Both the position numbers and the translations under genes were made by a program. Under the pieces are notes generated by a model. That model worked only from the letters and a program-made list of their open reading frames with translations. It had not been told where the DNA came from and did not search any database. This document shows, piece after piece, positions 25,250 to 33,730 of a stretch of DNA of 64,000 bases (the first letter of the stretch is position 1; the number at the start of each line of letters is the position of its first letter). The DNA comes from Actinomadura meyerae (lineage in GTDB: Bacteria > Actinomycetota > Actinomycetes > Streptosporangiales > Streptosporangiaceae), in NCBI RefSeq assembly GCF_900188445.1, contig NZ_FZOR01000012.1, positions 119,724 to 183,723 of the forward strand, written 5' to 3'.

Positions 25250-27838
25250 GTGGGGAGCGCCTTGTGGCTCATCGCGCGCCGTTCGGCCGCCGAGGGGCGG
25301 TTGCGGCTCGCCGCGACCCTGCTGGCGGCACTGGGATCGATCGCGCTCATCGCGGGCTCGCTGCAGTTCGCGCTGCGCGCGCAGGACGCGGTGTCGGGCA
25401 GCGACGCGAGCGAGTACTTCCGCGCCGACGTGCTGGTGCAGGGCGGGACGATGGATCCGGACGACCCGACCGCGCTCCCGGACGGCCGCGTCCGGCTGGA
25501 CCGGCTCGCGTCCCGTCCCGGCGTCGCGGCCGCCGCCGGGGACGCCGCCGTGCCGGTCACGGCCATCGGTCCGGGCGGGCGGGCGATCACGGCGGCGGCC
25601 GAGGGCCGCACGCTGCTGCGCCCCTGGGTGGCCGACGCGCGCCTGGCCCCCTACCGGCTGGAGGACGGGCGCGCTCCCGCCGCCGACGGCGAGGTGGCGG
25701 TCGTCCGCTCCATGGCCCGCGCCGGGAAGGTCGGCGTCGGCGACAGCCTGACCCTGACGCTGCCGCACCGGACGAGCCGGGTGACGGTCACCGGGGTCGT
25801 CACCGTGCAGGACCGGGACGCGGTGGCGGCCGGGGACCTCGTGCTGGCCCCGCCCGAGACCGTGCGGCGCGCCGCCCTCCTGCCCGCGGGCACGTGGCAG
25901 AGCGTCTGGCTGAAGGCCGCGCCGGGCGTGCCCGCCGAGCGGCTGCGCGGCGAGCTGGCCCGGGACCTCGGCGGCGGCGTCACCGTGCGCACCGCCGCGT
26001 CCGTCCGGGACGCGCAGGCCGCCGCCGCGTCCGGTGAGGGCGCCTCGGTCGCCGGCGTCATCGGCGGCCTCTCCCTCGTGGCGGTCTTCGTCGGGCTGTT
26101 CACCGTGGCCAACACGTTCGGCACGCTGGTGCGGCAGCGGACCCGGAGGCTGGCGCTGCTCGGCGCGATCGGCGCCACGCCGCGGCAGCTCGGCCTGCTG
26201 ATCCGGCTGGAGGCGCTGGTGCTCGGCGCGATCGCCGCGGTGGGCGGCGTGGCCGCCGGCTTCCCGCTGTCCGCGCTGATCATCCGGCTGTTCGCCCGGG
26301 ACGGCTTCGACGTCTCCTCCGCCGGGCCCCGGTTCGACTGGATCGCGCTGGGCCTCCCGGCCGCCGCCGGGCTCCTGGTCACCCAGCTGGCCGCCTGGCG
26401 GGCCGCGCGCCGCGCCGCCGGCGTCTCCCCCGTGCAGGCGCTGCGCAGCACCGTCGCCGAGACCCCGGAGCAGCGGTGGCCGAGGCTGCTCGGCGCCTCC
26501 GCGCTCTTCCTCGGCGCGGGGTTCTGGTGGGCGGTGGCGGCGGCGGTCCGCCTCGGCGATCCCCCGGGCCAGGACCGCACGTTCGGGGTCGGGCTGATGA
26601 TCCTGTTCGGCTCGATGCTGGCGATGACCGCCCTGACCATCCTCACCCCGTTCTTCGTCGCGCCCCTCGGCGGGCTGGTCGGACGCGTCGGAACGCTCGT
26701 CGGCGGCGAGACCGGACGGCTCGCGCACGCCACCATCACCCGCAGCCCCCGCCGGGTCGCCTCCGCCGCGTCGTCGCTGATGCTGGGCGTCGCGCTGGTC
26801 GCCGGGGTCGTCCTGATCACGCAGTCGGTGAACGACCGGTTCGCGGAGGCGGGACGGCAGGTCATGGTGGCCGAGCACGCCGTCACCGCCACCGCCAGGA
26901 CCGCCGAGGGCGCACCCGCGCCGCTGGCCCGCGACGTCGCGGCGCTGGCCGCGGACGCTCCCGGAGTCACCCGCACGACCGCCCTCACCCAGACCGAGGT
27001 CGCGCTCGTGTCGCCGCCGTCCCCCGACGACGACCCCGAGCCGTTCCGCTTCCGAATCAGCGGCGCCGGGCAGACCGGGCTGAACGACCTGCTGCGGCTG
27101 GGCGGGAACCCGCCCGCGCTGAAACCCGGAGAGATCGCGCTGTCGTCGTCCGTCATGGCGGAGCGGGAGCTGCGGCGCGGCCAGCAGATCACCGTGCGGG
27201 CCCCCCGGGGGCGGGTCGCGCTGACGGTGGTGGACGTCTACCACGATCCCTCCCACCTGTTCGCCGAGGAGGCGCTCGTGGCCCCGGCGACGATGGACCG
27301 GCTCGACCCCAACGCGGCGACCCAGGCGGTCCTGGTGCGGGGCGGCTCGCCGGAGGCCCTCGCGCAAGCCGTGGCGGGAGTGCCCGGCGTCCGGGTCCTC
27401 GACCGCGACGCCTACGTGGACGCCGCGTCGTCCACCCTCACCCGGCCGCTGCGGGCGACCCACACCTTCATCGGCATGGCCCTGCTGCTGGCGCTGTTCG
27501 GGATGGCGACCACGGTGTCGATGAGCGTCGCGGAACGCACCCGCGAGTTCGGGCTGCTCGGCGCGGTGGGCGCCACGATGCGGCAGATCCGCGCGATCGT
27601 CCGCTGGGAGGCGGCGACCGTGGTCGCCCTCGGCACGCTCCTCGGCCTCACGATCGCCGTGGGCCTGCTCGCGCTGCTGCACCTGGCCACCGGCAGCACC
27701 TTCCTGCGCCCGGTGGCGCCGTGGTGGCTGTTCCCGGTCGTCGCGGCGGGCGCGGCGGTGGCGACGCTCGCGACGACGGCACTGCCCGCGCGCCGGGCCG
27801 CCGGCGTCCCCGTCCTGGAGGCCGCCAAGGCCGAATGA
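25250..27838 (+). CDS. ABC transporter permease with two FtsX/MacB-type domains
   Basis: An 862-residue membrane protein: one N-terminal helix (LAATLLAALGSIALIAGSLQ), a large outer domain, three helices with the FtsX motif LLGAIGATPRQLGLLIRLEA, further helices around residue 420-500, a second outer domain, and a final FtsX domain with LLGAVGATMRQIRAIVRWEA. Such permeases act with a LolD/MacB-type ATPase in lipoprotein, lipid or peptide export. No ATPase gene is next to it, which is unusual. The GTG start follows TTGGGGGA. The perfect palindrome upstream marks its promoter. Confidence 0.92.
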   Translation: MGSALWLIARRSAAEGRLRLAATLLAALGSIALIAGSLQFALRAQDAVSGSDASEYFRADVLVQGGTMDPDDPTALPDGRVRLDRLASRPGVAAAAGDAAVPVTAIGPGGRAITAAAEGRTLLRPWVADARLAPYRLEDGRAPAADGEVAVVRSMARAGKVGVGDSLTLTLPHRTSRVTVTGVVTVQDRDAVAAGDLVLAPPETVRRAALLPAGTWQSVWLKAAPGVPAERLRGELARDLGGGVTVRTAASVRDAQAAAASGEGASVAGVIGGLSLVAVFVGLFTVANTFGTLVRQRTRRLALLGAIGATPRQLGLLIRLEALVLGAIAAVGGVAAGFPLSALIIRLFARDGFDVSSAGPRFDWIALGLPAAAGLLVTQLAAWRAARRAAGVSPVQALRSTVAETPEQRWPRLLGASALFLGAGFWWAVAAAVRLGDPPGQDRTFGVGLMILFGSMLAMTALTILTPFFVAPLGGLVGRVGTLVGGETGRLAHATITRSPRRVASAASSLMLGVALVAGVVLITQSVNDRFAEAGRQVMVAEHAVTATARTAEGAPAPLARDVAALAADAPGVTRTTALTQTEVALVSPPSPDDDPEPFRFRISGAGQTGLNDLLRLGGNPPALKPGEIALSSSVMAERELRRGQQITVRAPRGRVALTVVDVYHDPSHLFAEEALVAPATMDRLDPNAATQAVLVRGGSPEALAQAVAGVPGVRVLDRDAYVDAASSTLTRPLRATHTFIGMALLLALFGMATTVSMSVAERTREFGLLGAVGATMRQIRAIVRWEAATVVALGTLLGLTIAVGLLALLHLATGSTFLRPVAPWWLFPVVAAGAAVATLATTALPARRAAGVPVLEAAKAE

Positions 27839-27853
27839 GGGCGATGGCGCCCT
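27838..27853 (+). terminator. Short hairpin after the permease gene
   Basis: AGGGCG-ATGG-CGCCCT, a perfect 6-bp stem overlapping the permease stop and ending just before the ArsR-type operator. It is a weak terminator at best, as no T-run follows. Confidence 0.35.
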
Positions 27854-27857
27854 ATTC

Positions 27858-27875
27858 CATCAAACTGATTTGATG
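27858..27875. promoter_or_regulatory. ArsR-type operator of the arsR-phosphatase gene
   Basis: CATCAAA-CTGA-TTTGATG is a perfect 7-bp inverted repeat. Its ATCAA-N6-TTGAT core is the known actinobacterial ArsR binding pattern. It lies just upstream of the -10 element, so the repressor would block its own promoter. Confidence 0.75.
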
Positions 27876-27881
27876 TATCGT
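27876..27881 (+). promoter_or_regulatory. -10 hexamer TATCGT for the leaderless arsR-phosphatase gene
   Basis: TATCGT lies directly after the ArsR-type palindrome and 6 nt before the ATG at 27888. No ribosome site is seen. Confidence 0.5.
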
Positions 27882-27887
27882 CCGAGC

Positions 27888-28652
27888 ATGGCCATGTCGA
27901 GCGGAGCCGTCCCGGCGTTCCTGCGCCTCGCCGCGCACCCGCTGCGCTGGCGGCTGCTGACCGAGCTCGCGGGCGGCGACCTGCGCGTCCGCGAGCTCAC
28001 GGCACGGGTGCGGGAACCGCAGAACCTGGTCTCCTACCATCTGCGGCTGCTGCGCGAGGGCGGGCTGGTCACCGCCGCGCGCAGCAGCTTCGACGGCCGC
28101 GACAGCTACTACCGGCTCGACCTCGACCGCTGCGCCGGCGCCCTCGCCGGCACCGGCACCGCCCTGCACCCGGCGCTGCACGCCGCCCTCCTCTCGCCCG
28201 ACGCCGAGTGGGACTGGCCCCGGCTGGACGTCCTGTTCGTGTGCACCGGCAACAGCGCCCGCTCACCGATCGCCGAGGCGCTCCTGCGCCACCGCACCGG
28301 CGGGCGCGTGAACGCGACCAGCGCCGGCAGCCGCCCGAAGCCGGACCTCGACCCGCGCGCGGTGGACGTCCTGCGCGACCGGTACGGCATCGACATCGCC
28401 GGCCGGCGGCCCCGCGACCTGCGGACCCTGCACGGCCGCCGGTTCGACTACACGATCACGCTCTGCGACCGGGCCCGCGAGGTCTGCCCCGAGTTCGGCG
28501 ACCCGTCCCGGCGGATCCACTGGAGCGTCCCCGACCCGGCCGCGGCGGACCGCGACGGGTCCGACCCGTTCGAGCGCGCGGCCGCCGACATCGACACCCG
28601 CGTCCGCCACCTCCTGCCCGTCCTCGCCCAGACCACGGAGGCCCACCCATGA
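27888..28652 (+). CDS. Fused ArsR-family regulator and low-molecular-weight phosphatase (arsenate reductase-like)
   Basis: A 254-residue fusion. Residues 1-~95 are a winged-helix ArsR domain (FLRLAAHPLRWRLLTELAGG, then PQNLVSYHLRLLREGGL). From ~105 on is a low-molecular-weight tyrosine phosphatase/arsenate reductase domain with P-loop VCTGNSARSP (CX5R) and the general-acid region VPDPAA. Arsenate reduction or protein dephosphorylation are both possible. No ArsR-type metal-binding CxC motif is visible in the DNA-binding helices. The ATG at 27888 is supported by a TATCGT 6 nt upstream. A VOC gene overlaps its stop. Confidence 0.9.
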   Translation: MAMSSGAVPAFLRLAAHPLRWRLLTELAGGDLRVRELTARVREPQNLVSYHLRLLREGGLVTAARSSFDGRDSYYRLDLDRCAGALAGTGTALHPALHAALLSPDAEWDWPRLDVLFVCTGNSARSPIAEALLRHRTGGRVNATSAGSRPKPDLDPRAVDVLRDRYGIDIAGRRPRDLRTLHGRRFDYTITLCDRAREVCPEFGDPSRRIHWSVPDPAAADRDGSDPFERAAADIDTRVRHLLPVLAQTTEAHP

Positions 28653-29038
28653 GCACGCCCCAACAGCACGCCAGCGTCCGCTACCTCGTCGACGACGTCC
28701 AGGCGGCCATCGACTTCTACACCGGCCACCTCGGGTTCACCCTTGAGGGCAGCGCCGTCCCCGCCTTCGCCGACGTCCGGCGCGGGCCGCTGCGGCTGCT
28801 GCTGTCCGGCCCGGCCAGCTCCGGCGCCCGCGCCACCCCCGCCGACGCCGCCGCCCCGGGCCGCAACCGCATCCACCTCACCGTCGCCGACCTGGACGCC
28901 GAGATCGCGCGGCTGCGCGAGGCCGGCCTGGCGTTCCGCGGCGACGTGGTCAGCGGCCCCGGCGGGCGGCAGATCCTGCTCACCGACCCCGCCGGCAACC
29001 TCATCGAACTGTTCCAGCCCGCGCGGGCGGGCGGCTGA
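28649..29038 (+). CDS. VOC-superfamily (glyoxalase/bleomycin-resistance-like) protein
   Basis: A 129-residue vicinal-oxygen-chelate protein: VRYLVDDVQAAIDFYTGHLGF in the first half and NRIHLTVADLDAEIARLREAG, then LLTDPAGNLIELFQP, in the second. The start overlaps the ArsR fusion gene (ATGA). In arsenic clusters the VOC member is often ArsI, a C-As lyase with essential Cys residues; this protein contains no Cys, so ArsI activity is unlikely. The role is unknown. Confidence 0.88.
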   Translation: MSTPQQHASVRYLVDDVQAAIDFYTGHLGFTLEGSAVPAFADVRRGPLRLLLSGPASSGARATPADAAAPGRNRIHLTVADLDAEIARLREAGLAFRGDVVSGPGGRQILLTDPAGNLIELFQPARAGG

Positions 29039-29060
29039 CCGCACCGCCCGGCGCGGTCAG
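29035..29060. terminator. Hairpin covering both stop codons of convergent genes
   Basis: CTGACCGC pairs perfectly with GCGGTCAG around a 10-nt loop. The left arm contains the TGA of the VOC gene and the right arm the TGA of the convergent helicase gene. It could stop transcription both ways, but there is no T-run. Confidence 0.45.
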
Positions 29061-30832
29061 TGGCGGCGCTTGGCGGCCCAGTCGCGGATCTTGGCGATGC
29101 GGTCGCGGATCTCGGCGGCGCTGGCCTGCGGGACGGGCGGGCCGCCGCAGGCGCGGCGCAGCTCGTTGTGGATGACGCCCTGCGGCTGCCCGGTGCGGTG
29201 GTTCCACGCGTTGACGAGCCCGTTCAGCTCGCGGCGGAGGGCGGCGATGTCCTCGGCGGCGGTCCGGTCGGCGCGGTCGGCGCGCGGGTCGCCGGTCTTG
29301 CGGCGCCGCTCGCTGGCGAGCTGGTCGGCCTGCCGCTTGCGCAGCAGCGCCGACACCTGGTCGGGTTCCAGCAGACCGGGGATGCCGAGGTACTCCTCCT
29401 CCTCGGCGGAGCCCGGCTGGGCGTGCATCCCGAACTCGCCGCCGTCGTACAGGACGCGGTCGAACGTCGCGGACGCCTCGACCGTCTCGAACGGCAGCTC
29501 CTCGCCGACGTCCGGGGTGTCCTGCTTGCGGTTGGCCTCGGCGATCAGATCGTCGTCGAGGCCGTCCTCGCGGACGGGCCGGTCGAGGACGTGGTCGCGC
29601 TCCTCCTCCATCTCGGAGGCGTGGCCCATCAGCGTCGGCACCGACGGCAGGAACACCGACGCCGTCTCGCCGCGCTTGCGGGCGCGGACGAAACGGCCGA
29701 TCGCCTGCGCGAAGAACAGCGGCGTGCTCGTCGACGTCGCGTAGACCCCGACGCACAGCCGGGGGATGTCGACGCCCTCGGACACCATCCGCACCGCGAC
29801 CATCCAGCGGTCGTCGGTGCCCGCGAACTTCTTGATCTTCTTGGACGCGGTCGGGTCGTCCGACAGCACGATCGTGGCGCTCTGCCCGCTGACCGCCTTC
29901 AGCATCCCGGCGTAGGCGCGGGCGGTCTCGTGGTCGGTGGCGATCACCAGCCCGCCCGCGTCCGGGATGACGCGGCGCAGCTCGGTGAGCCTCCGGTCGG
30001 CGGCGGCGAGCACCTGCTTGATCCAGTCGCCCTTCGGGTCGAGCGCGGCGCGCCACGCCTGGGCCATCTGGTCCTGGGTGAGGGGCTCGCCGAGGGTCGC
30101 GGTGATCTCGTCGCCGGCCCGGGTGCGCCAGCGCATCTCCCCCGCGTACGCCAGGAAGATCACCGGGCGGACGACGCCGTCGGCGAGGGCCGGGCCGTAC
30201 CCGTAGGTGTAGTCGGCCCGGCTGCGGCGGACCCCGTCCGGCCCCTCCTCGTACTGGACGAACGGGATCGGGTTGATGTCGGTGCGGAACGGCGTGCCGG
30301 ACAGCGCCAGCCGCCGCGTCGCGGGCTCGAACGCCTCCCGCACCGCGTCGCCCCAGGACAGGCCGTCGCCCGCGTGGTGCACCTCGTCGAAGATGACCAG
30401 GTACTTGCGCGACTCGGTGCGGTTGCGGTGCAGCGCGGGACGGGCCGCGACCGTGGCGTAGGTGACGGCGACGCCGTCGAAGTCCTTGCCGATGGGGCCG
30501 TCGCTGTTCTGCCACTCCGGGTCGATCTTGATGCCGACCCGGGCCGCGGACTCCGCCCACTGCCGCTTGAGGTGCTCGGTCGGGCACACCACCGTGATCG
30601 CCTGCACGATGCGGCGCTCCATCAGCTCGCGGGCGAGCCGGAGCGCGAACGTCGTCTTGCCCGCGCCGGGCGTCGCGACGGTGAGGAAGTCGCGCGGACC
30701 GGGCTGGGAGCCGTCGGTGCCGAAGTAGGCCTCCAGCGCCTGCTGCTGCCAGGCGCGCAGGGACGACGCCGTCCCCCAGGCGGCCCGTTCGGGGAACGCG
30801 GGGGGCATGCTCGATGCGGCGAAGGTGCTCAC
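29057..30832 (-). CDS. DEAD/DEAH-box superfamily 2 helicase
   Basis: A 591-residue SF2 helicase. Walker A is TPGAGKTTFA, motif II is FDEVHHAGD, motif III is ALSGTPFR, and the C-terminal helicase domain has MVSEGVDIPR and motif VI QAIGRFVRAR. After ~residue 430 there is an acidic and then a Lys/Arg-rich coiled tail. Similar proteins are widespread in actinobacteria, with proposed roles in DNA repair or restriction; no partner nuclease or methylase is nearby. The GTG start has only a weak ribosome site. The M43 gene ends 12 bp upstream. Confidence 0.9.
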   Translation of the reverse strand: MSTFAASSMPPAFPERAAWGTASSLRAWQQQALEAYFGTDGSQPGPRDFLTVATPGAGKTTFALRLARELMERRIVQAITVVCPTEHLKRQWAESAARVGIKIDPEWQNSDGPIGKDFDGVAVTYATVAARPALHRNRTESRKYLVIFDEVHHAGDGLSWGDAVREAFEPATRRLALSGTPFRTDINPIPFVQYEEGPDGVRRSRADYTYGYGPALADGVVRPVIFLAYAGEMRWRTRAGDEITATLGEPLTQDQMAQAWRAALDPKGDWIKQVLAAADRRLTELRRVIPDAGGLVIATDHETARAYAGMLKAVSGQSATIVLSDDPTASKKIKKFAGTDDRWMVAVRMVSEGVDIPRLCVGVYATSTSTPLFFAQAIGRFVRARKRGETASVFLPSVPTLMGHASEMEEERDHVLDRPVREDGLDDDLIAEANRKQDTPDVGEELPFETVEASATFDRVLYDGGEFGMHAQPGSAEEEEYLGIPGLLEPDQVSALLRKRQADQLASERRRKTGDPRADRADRTAAEDIAALRRELNGLVNAWNHRTGQPQGVIHNELRRACGGPPVPQASAAEIRDRIAKIRDWAAKRRH

Positions 30833-30844
30833 GGTCTCTGAAGG

Positions 30845-31909
30845 CTACCGAGGACCACCGACAGATCGTGCCGTCCCCGGCGCACCTGTGCCGAGATCCA
30901 CACGGTGGCGGCCGTGCCGCCCGGACCGGTACGCGGCCCACGACGCCCGGATACGGCGGCCCTGACCTGCGGTGAAGGCCCGCATGCAGGCGTCCTGCGC
31001 GTAGTCCATGAAGTTGTGCACCGGATCGAGGCCGCGCTGCGGGCAGGTGTCGCGGTGGCGCGGGCAGCCGTTCGCCGGCCCCGCCTCGTACGGGGTGTCG
31101 GCCACCCCGTCGCCCGGCGGGACGCAGCCGCCCTCGAACGTGTGCAGCAGGCCGAGCCAGTGCCCGATCTCGTGGACGGCCGTGTACCCGCGGTCGAACC
31201 CCCGGTACGACCCGCCGGGCAGGCTGCGGTAGTCGATGACGACGCCGTCCATGTGCGGGGCGCCGCGGTACCGCTGGGGGAACGTGGAGAAGCCGAGGAC
31301 GGCCGACCCGACGGCGGCCGTGTACACGTTGAGAGTGCCGGCCCCGCCCTTGCGCAGCCGCCGCTTCATCGCACGCTCGTACCGCTCGGGCTGCCGGAAC
31401 CAGGCGGCGCTGTCCACCCGGTCGTATCCGGCCAGGCGGAACCCCACGCCCGTGTCGGCGCCGCCCAGCCTCCCCCCGTACGCGGCGTTCAGCGCGGCGA
31501 CCTGCCGCAGGACCGCGCTCTTCGGCAGCCGCCCGTACGGCCCGCTGTGCACGATGTGGAACCGCACGGGGACGACGAGCCGCTTCGCCACGCGCCGGGA
31601 CGAGTCGAGGTGCTGCTCGTCGGCCGTCCCGAACCGGTCGAGGAGCGTGCGGCGCAGGTCGGCGAGCATGGCCGCCGCCCCGTCCCGGCCGAGGTCGGCC
31701 CGGTCGCGCGGACGCGCCGCCCTCGCGCCCGCGTGCCGGACGCAGTCGTCCCCGTCGTGCACCGCGCCGCCGTGCACAGCGCCGGCGTCGCGGGCGGCGG
31801 CGGCCGGTACGGCCCGCACCCACTCCCGGCCCCGCTCACTCACCGCACCCGGAACAGCGCACACCGTAATCGATAGTGCGCACAGCGAAACCCCGGCCAT
31901 CCGCCGCAT
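30845..31909 (-). CDS. Secreted zinc metalloprotease, M43 (pappalysin-like) family
   Basis: A 354-residue exported metzincin. It begins with a signal peptide (MRRMAGVSLCALSITVCAVPGA). The zinc motif is HEIGHWLGLLHTF (HExxHxxGxxH), with conserved cysteines after it (GGC, NGCPRH, DTCPQ) and the Met-turn HNFMDYAQDACM. This layout matches cytophagalysin/M43B proteases. A GGGGGAT ribosome site precedes the ATG. The substrate is unknown. Confidence 0.93.
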   Translation of the reverse strand: MRRMAGVSLCALSITVCAVPGAVSERGREWVRAVPAAAARDAGAVHGGAVHDGDDCVRHAGARAARPRDRADLGRDGAAAMLADLRRTLLDRFGTADEQHLDSSRRVAKRLVVPVRFHIVHSGPYGRLPKSAVLRQVAALNAAYGGRLGGADTGVGFRLAGYDRVDSAAWFRQPERYERAMKRRLRKGGAGTLNVYTAAVGSAVLGFSTFPQRYRGAPHMDGVVIDYRSLPGGSYRGFDRGYTAVHEIGHWLGLLHTFEGGCVPPGDGVADTPYEAGPANGCPRHRDTCPQRGLDPVHNFMDYAQDACMRAFTAGQGRRIRASWAAYRSGRHGRHRVDLGTGAPGTARSVGGPR

Positions 31910-31948
31910 TCATCCCCCGTAGGTCGAAACCCCGTCACATCACATGCA

Positions 31949-31983
31949 CCGGGTCCCGCGGCATCCCCCGCCACGGGACCCGG
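31949..31983 (-). terminator. Strong hairpin downstream of the DUF3039 gene
   Basis: CCGGGTCCCG and CGGGACCCGG form a perfect 10-bp stem with a 15-nt loop, between the stop of the DUF3039 gene and the M43 start. No T-run follows on the minus strand, so it may be a Rho-assisted terminator or an insulator. Confidence 0.45.
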
Positions 31984-32036
31984 AAAGCGCGCAGCCCGAC
32001 ATGGGCGGTGCGCCTCCGCCGCGTCTCAGCGGCGGG

Positions 32037-32303
32037 TCACTCGCCCTTGCCGCCCTCGCCGCCCGACTGCATGGACTCGTAGATCTCCTTGCACTCCGGG
32101 CAGACGGGGTACTTCTTCGGGTCCCGGTTCGGCACCCAGACCTTGCCGCACAGCGCGATCACCGGCGTGCCGTTCACCGCGCTCTCGGTGATCTTCTGCT
32201 TCTTCACGTAGTGGGCGAACCGCTCGTGGTCGCCGTCACCGTGCGAGAGGTCGGGCCGTACGTCCTGCTGTGTGTCGCCATCCGGAAGGATCTTCGTACT
32301 CAC
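32037..32303 (-). CDS. DUF3039 family protein
   Basis: An 88-residue conserved actinobacterial protein of unknown function. It carries a likely zinc knuckle: ALCGKVWVP and VCPECKEIY (Cys ... CxxC). The N-terminus is acidic, and ALCGKVWVPNRDPKKYPVC is the conserved core. TAAGGT lies 7 nt upstream of GTG 32303, supporting a leaderless start there over GTG 32312. Confidence 0.9.
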   Translation of the reverse strand: MSTKILPDGDTQQDVRPDLSHGDGDHERFAHYVKKQKITESAVNGTPVIALCGKVWVPNRDPKKYPVCPECKEIYESMQSGGEGGKGE

Positions 32304-32310
32304 GTCGTTC

Positions 32311-32316
32311 ACCTTA
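32311..32316 (-). promoter_or_regulatory. -10 hexamer TAAGGT for the leaderless DUF3039 gene
   Basis: TAAGGT is 7 nt upstream of GTG 32303, and it overlaps the end of the YqgE gene. Confidence 0.5.
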
Positions 32317-32901
32317 GTTCAGTGTGGGGTCGTCGGGGAAAGTGGAGACGAACGCGAGATCGCCGCCCTGCCTGCGGAGAACGTCCTGCCAGAGCCGGTC
32401 GGGACGGTCCGCGAAGACGTCCCCCGCCTCCGCCGGCACCAGGTACCAGGAGCCGTCCTCGATCTCCCGGCGCAGCTGCCCCGCCGACCAGCCGGCGTAG
32501 CCCGCGAACACCCGCAGTTGCAGCAGCTCGGCCGCGAGCAGGCCGGGCGGGGCCTCCAGGTCCACCACCCCGACCCGCGCGACCTCGGCGCCGCCGTCGA
32601 GCGCCCGCCAGCCGAGCGGCTCGTCCTCTCCGGGAAGGCGGGCCAGGGCGAGCGGGTGCTCCAGCGCGACGGGCCCGCCCTGGAACACCACGGCGGGACC
32701 GGTCGCGAGCCCGGCCCACGGCGGGAGGACGCGGTCCAGCGGAACCTCGGTCGGCCGGTTGAGGACAACCCCGAGCGTGCCCCCGCCGGCGTCGTGCTCG
32801 ACCAGCAGGACGACGCTCCGCCTGAAGTTCGGATCCTCCAGCTGGGGGGTCGCCACCAGCAGGAGCCCCACCCTGATGCCGTCTTCCATGGGTTCCATCA
32901 T
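32314..32901 (-). CDS. YqgE/AlgH family protein (DUF179)
   Basis: A 195-residue DUF179 protein. Conserved segments are GLLLVATPQLEDPNFRRSVVLLVEHD, GTLGVVLNRPTEVPL, FQGGPV and RVFAGYAGWSAGQLRREI. The family is widespread; its molecular function is not settled. ATG 32901 is ~12 nt after GGAGG; in-frame ATGs at 32898 and 32889 are alternatives. It ends 10 bp before the DUF3039 start. Confidence 0.93.
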   Translation of the reverse strand: MMEPMEDGIRVGLLLVATPQLEDPNFRRSVVLLVEHDAGGGTLGVVLNRPTEVPLDRVLPPWAGLATGPAVVFQGGPVALEHPLALARLPGEDEPLGWRALDGGAEVARVGVVDLEAPPGLLAAELLQLRVFAGYAGWSAGQLRREIEDGSWYLVPAEAGDVFADRPDRLWQDVLRRQGGDLAFVSTFPDDPTLN

Positions 32902-33049
32902 GCGTTGCCCGGACCTCCGGCGGCACGCCTCCCCGGTCGTTAGCCTGTTACGCATTCCTATCGATGGGGATATCGGCACCACAAGGTCCTGGGTTAAGAA
33001 TGATCTAGGATCATCGGCCATCCGCTTGGTCCGCGCCGGGAGGACAGCG

Positions 33050-33670
33050 ATGCAGTTGCCCAGGGTCATCATCGCCGCCGTGTTCGCCGTCCTGGGAGCG
33101 CTGATCACCATCCAGGCGGTGTTCAAGTCGGACGGCTCGGCGTCGCCCGCGGCGTCCAGCGCGTCCGCGAGCCCCAGCGCGTCCGGGTCGGCGTCGCCCA
33201 GCACGTCCGGGACGGCGAAGGCCCCCGCCCGGCCGGTGACCGCCGACATCGGCGCCGTCTCCTGCCCGGAGCGGACCGTGCACGTCAAGGTCCGCAACAC
33301 CGGGACGCGCACCGAGGACTTCTCCGTCGAGCGGGACGACGGCGGCGCCGCCGTCCCCGGCCAGATCCAGCCCGGCGGCACCCGGACGATCTCGGTGAAG
33401 CTGCGCGAGGACCGCCGCACCGACCTCACCGTCACCTGGGCCAACAAGCGCATCGAGACCAAGGCGGTGCGGGCGAACTGCAAGAAGGCGGGCGCCGCGC
33501 CGACCGAGACGCCCCCGAGCAACCTGCCGCACACCGGCCCCGACACCGTGCTGTGGGCGCGGGCCGCGACCGGTGTCGGCGTCATGCTCACCGGCGTGAT
33601 CATCTTCTGGTACGGCGGCATCTGGCCCCGCCGCCGCGAGCGGATCTTCGCCGACAAGAAGAACTCCTGA
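33050..33670 (+). CDS. Small LPXTG-type cell-wall-anchored protein
   Basis: A 206-residue surface protein. It has an N-terminal hydrophobic segment (VIIAAVFAVLGALITIQAVF), a Ser/Ala/Pro-rich stretch with repeated SAS motifs, a ~90-residue beta-rich domain with two Cys, and a sorting signal: LPHTG at ~residue 163, then a hydrophobic helix and RRRER. This is a textbook sortase substrate layout. No sortase gene is in the window. GGGAGG precedes the ATG. Confidence 0.88.
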   Translation: MQLPRVIIAAVFAVLGALITIQAVFKSDGSASPAASSASASPSASGSASPSTSGTAKAPARPVTADIGAVSCPERTVHVKVRNTGTRTEDFSVERDDGGAAVPGQIQPGGTRTISVKLREDRRTDLTVTWANKRIETKAVRANCKKAGAAPTETPPSNLPHTGPDTVLWARAATGVGVMLTGVIIFWYGGIWPRRRERIFADKKNS

Positions 33671-33730
33671 GCCGCGCCCCCGCCCGCGCGGCGTCCCGCC
33701 CGCCCGGCGTCCGCCCGCCGGCTCAGCCCG

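Noticed and set aside
29057..30832. Defence or restriction system around the SF2 helicase
   Set aside because: No methylase, nuclease or other defence gene lies beside it; neighbours are a secreted protease and a VOC gene.
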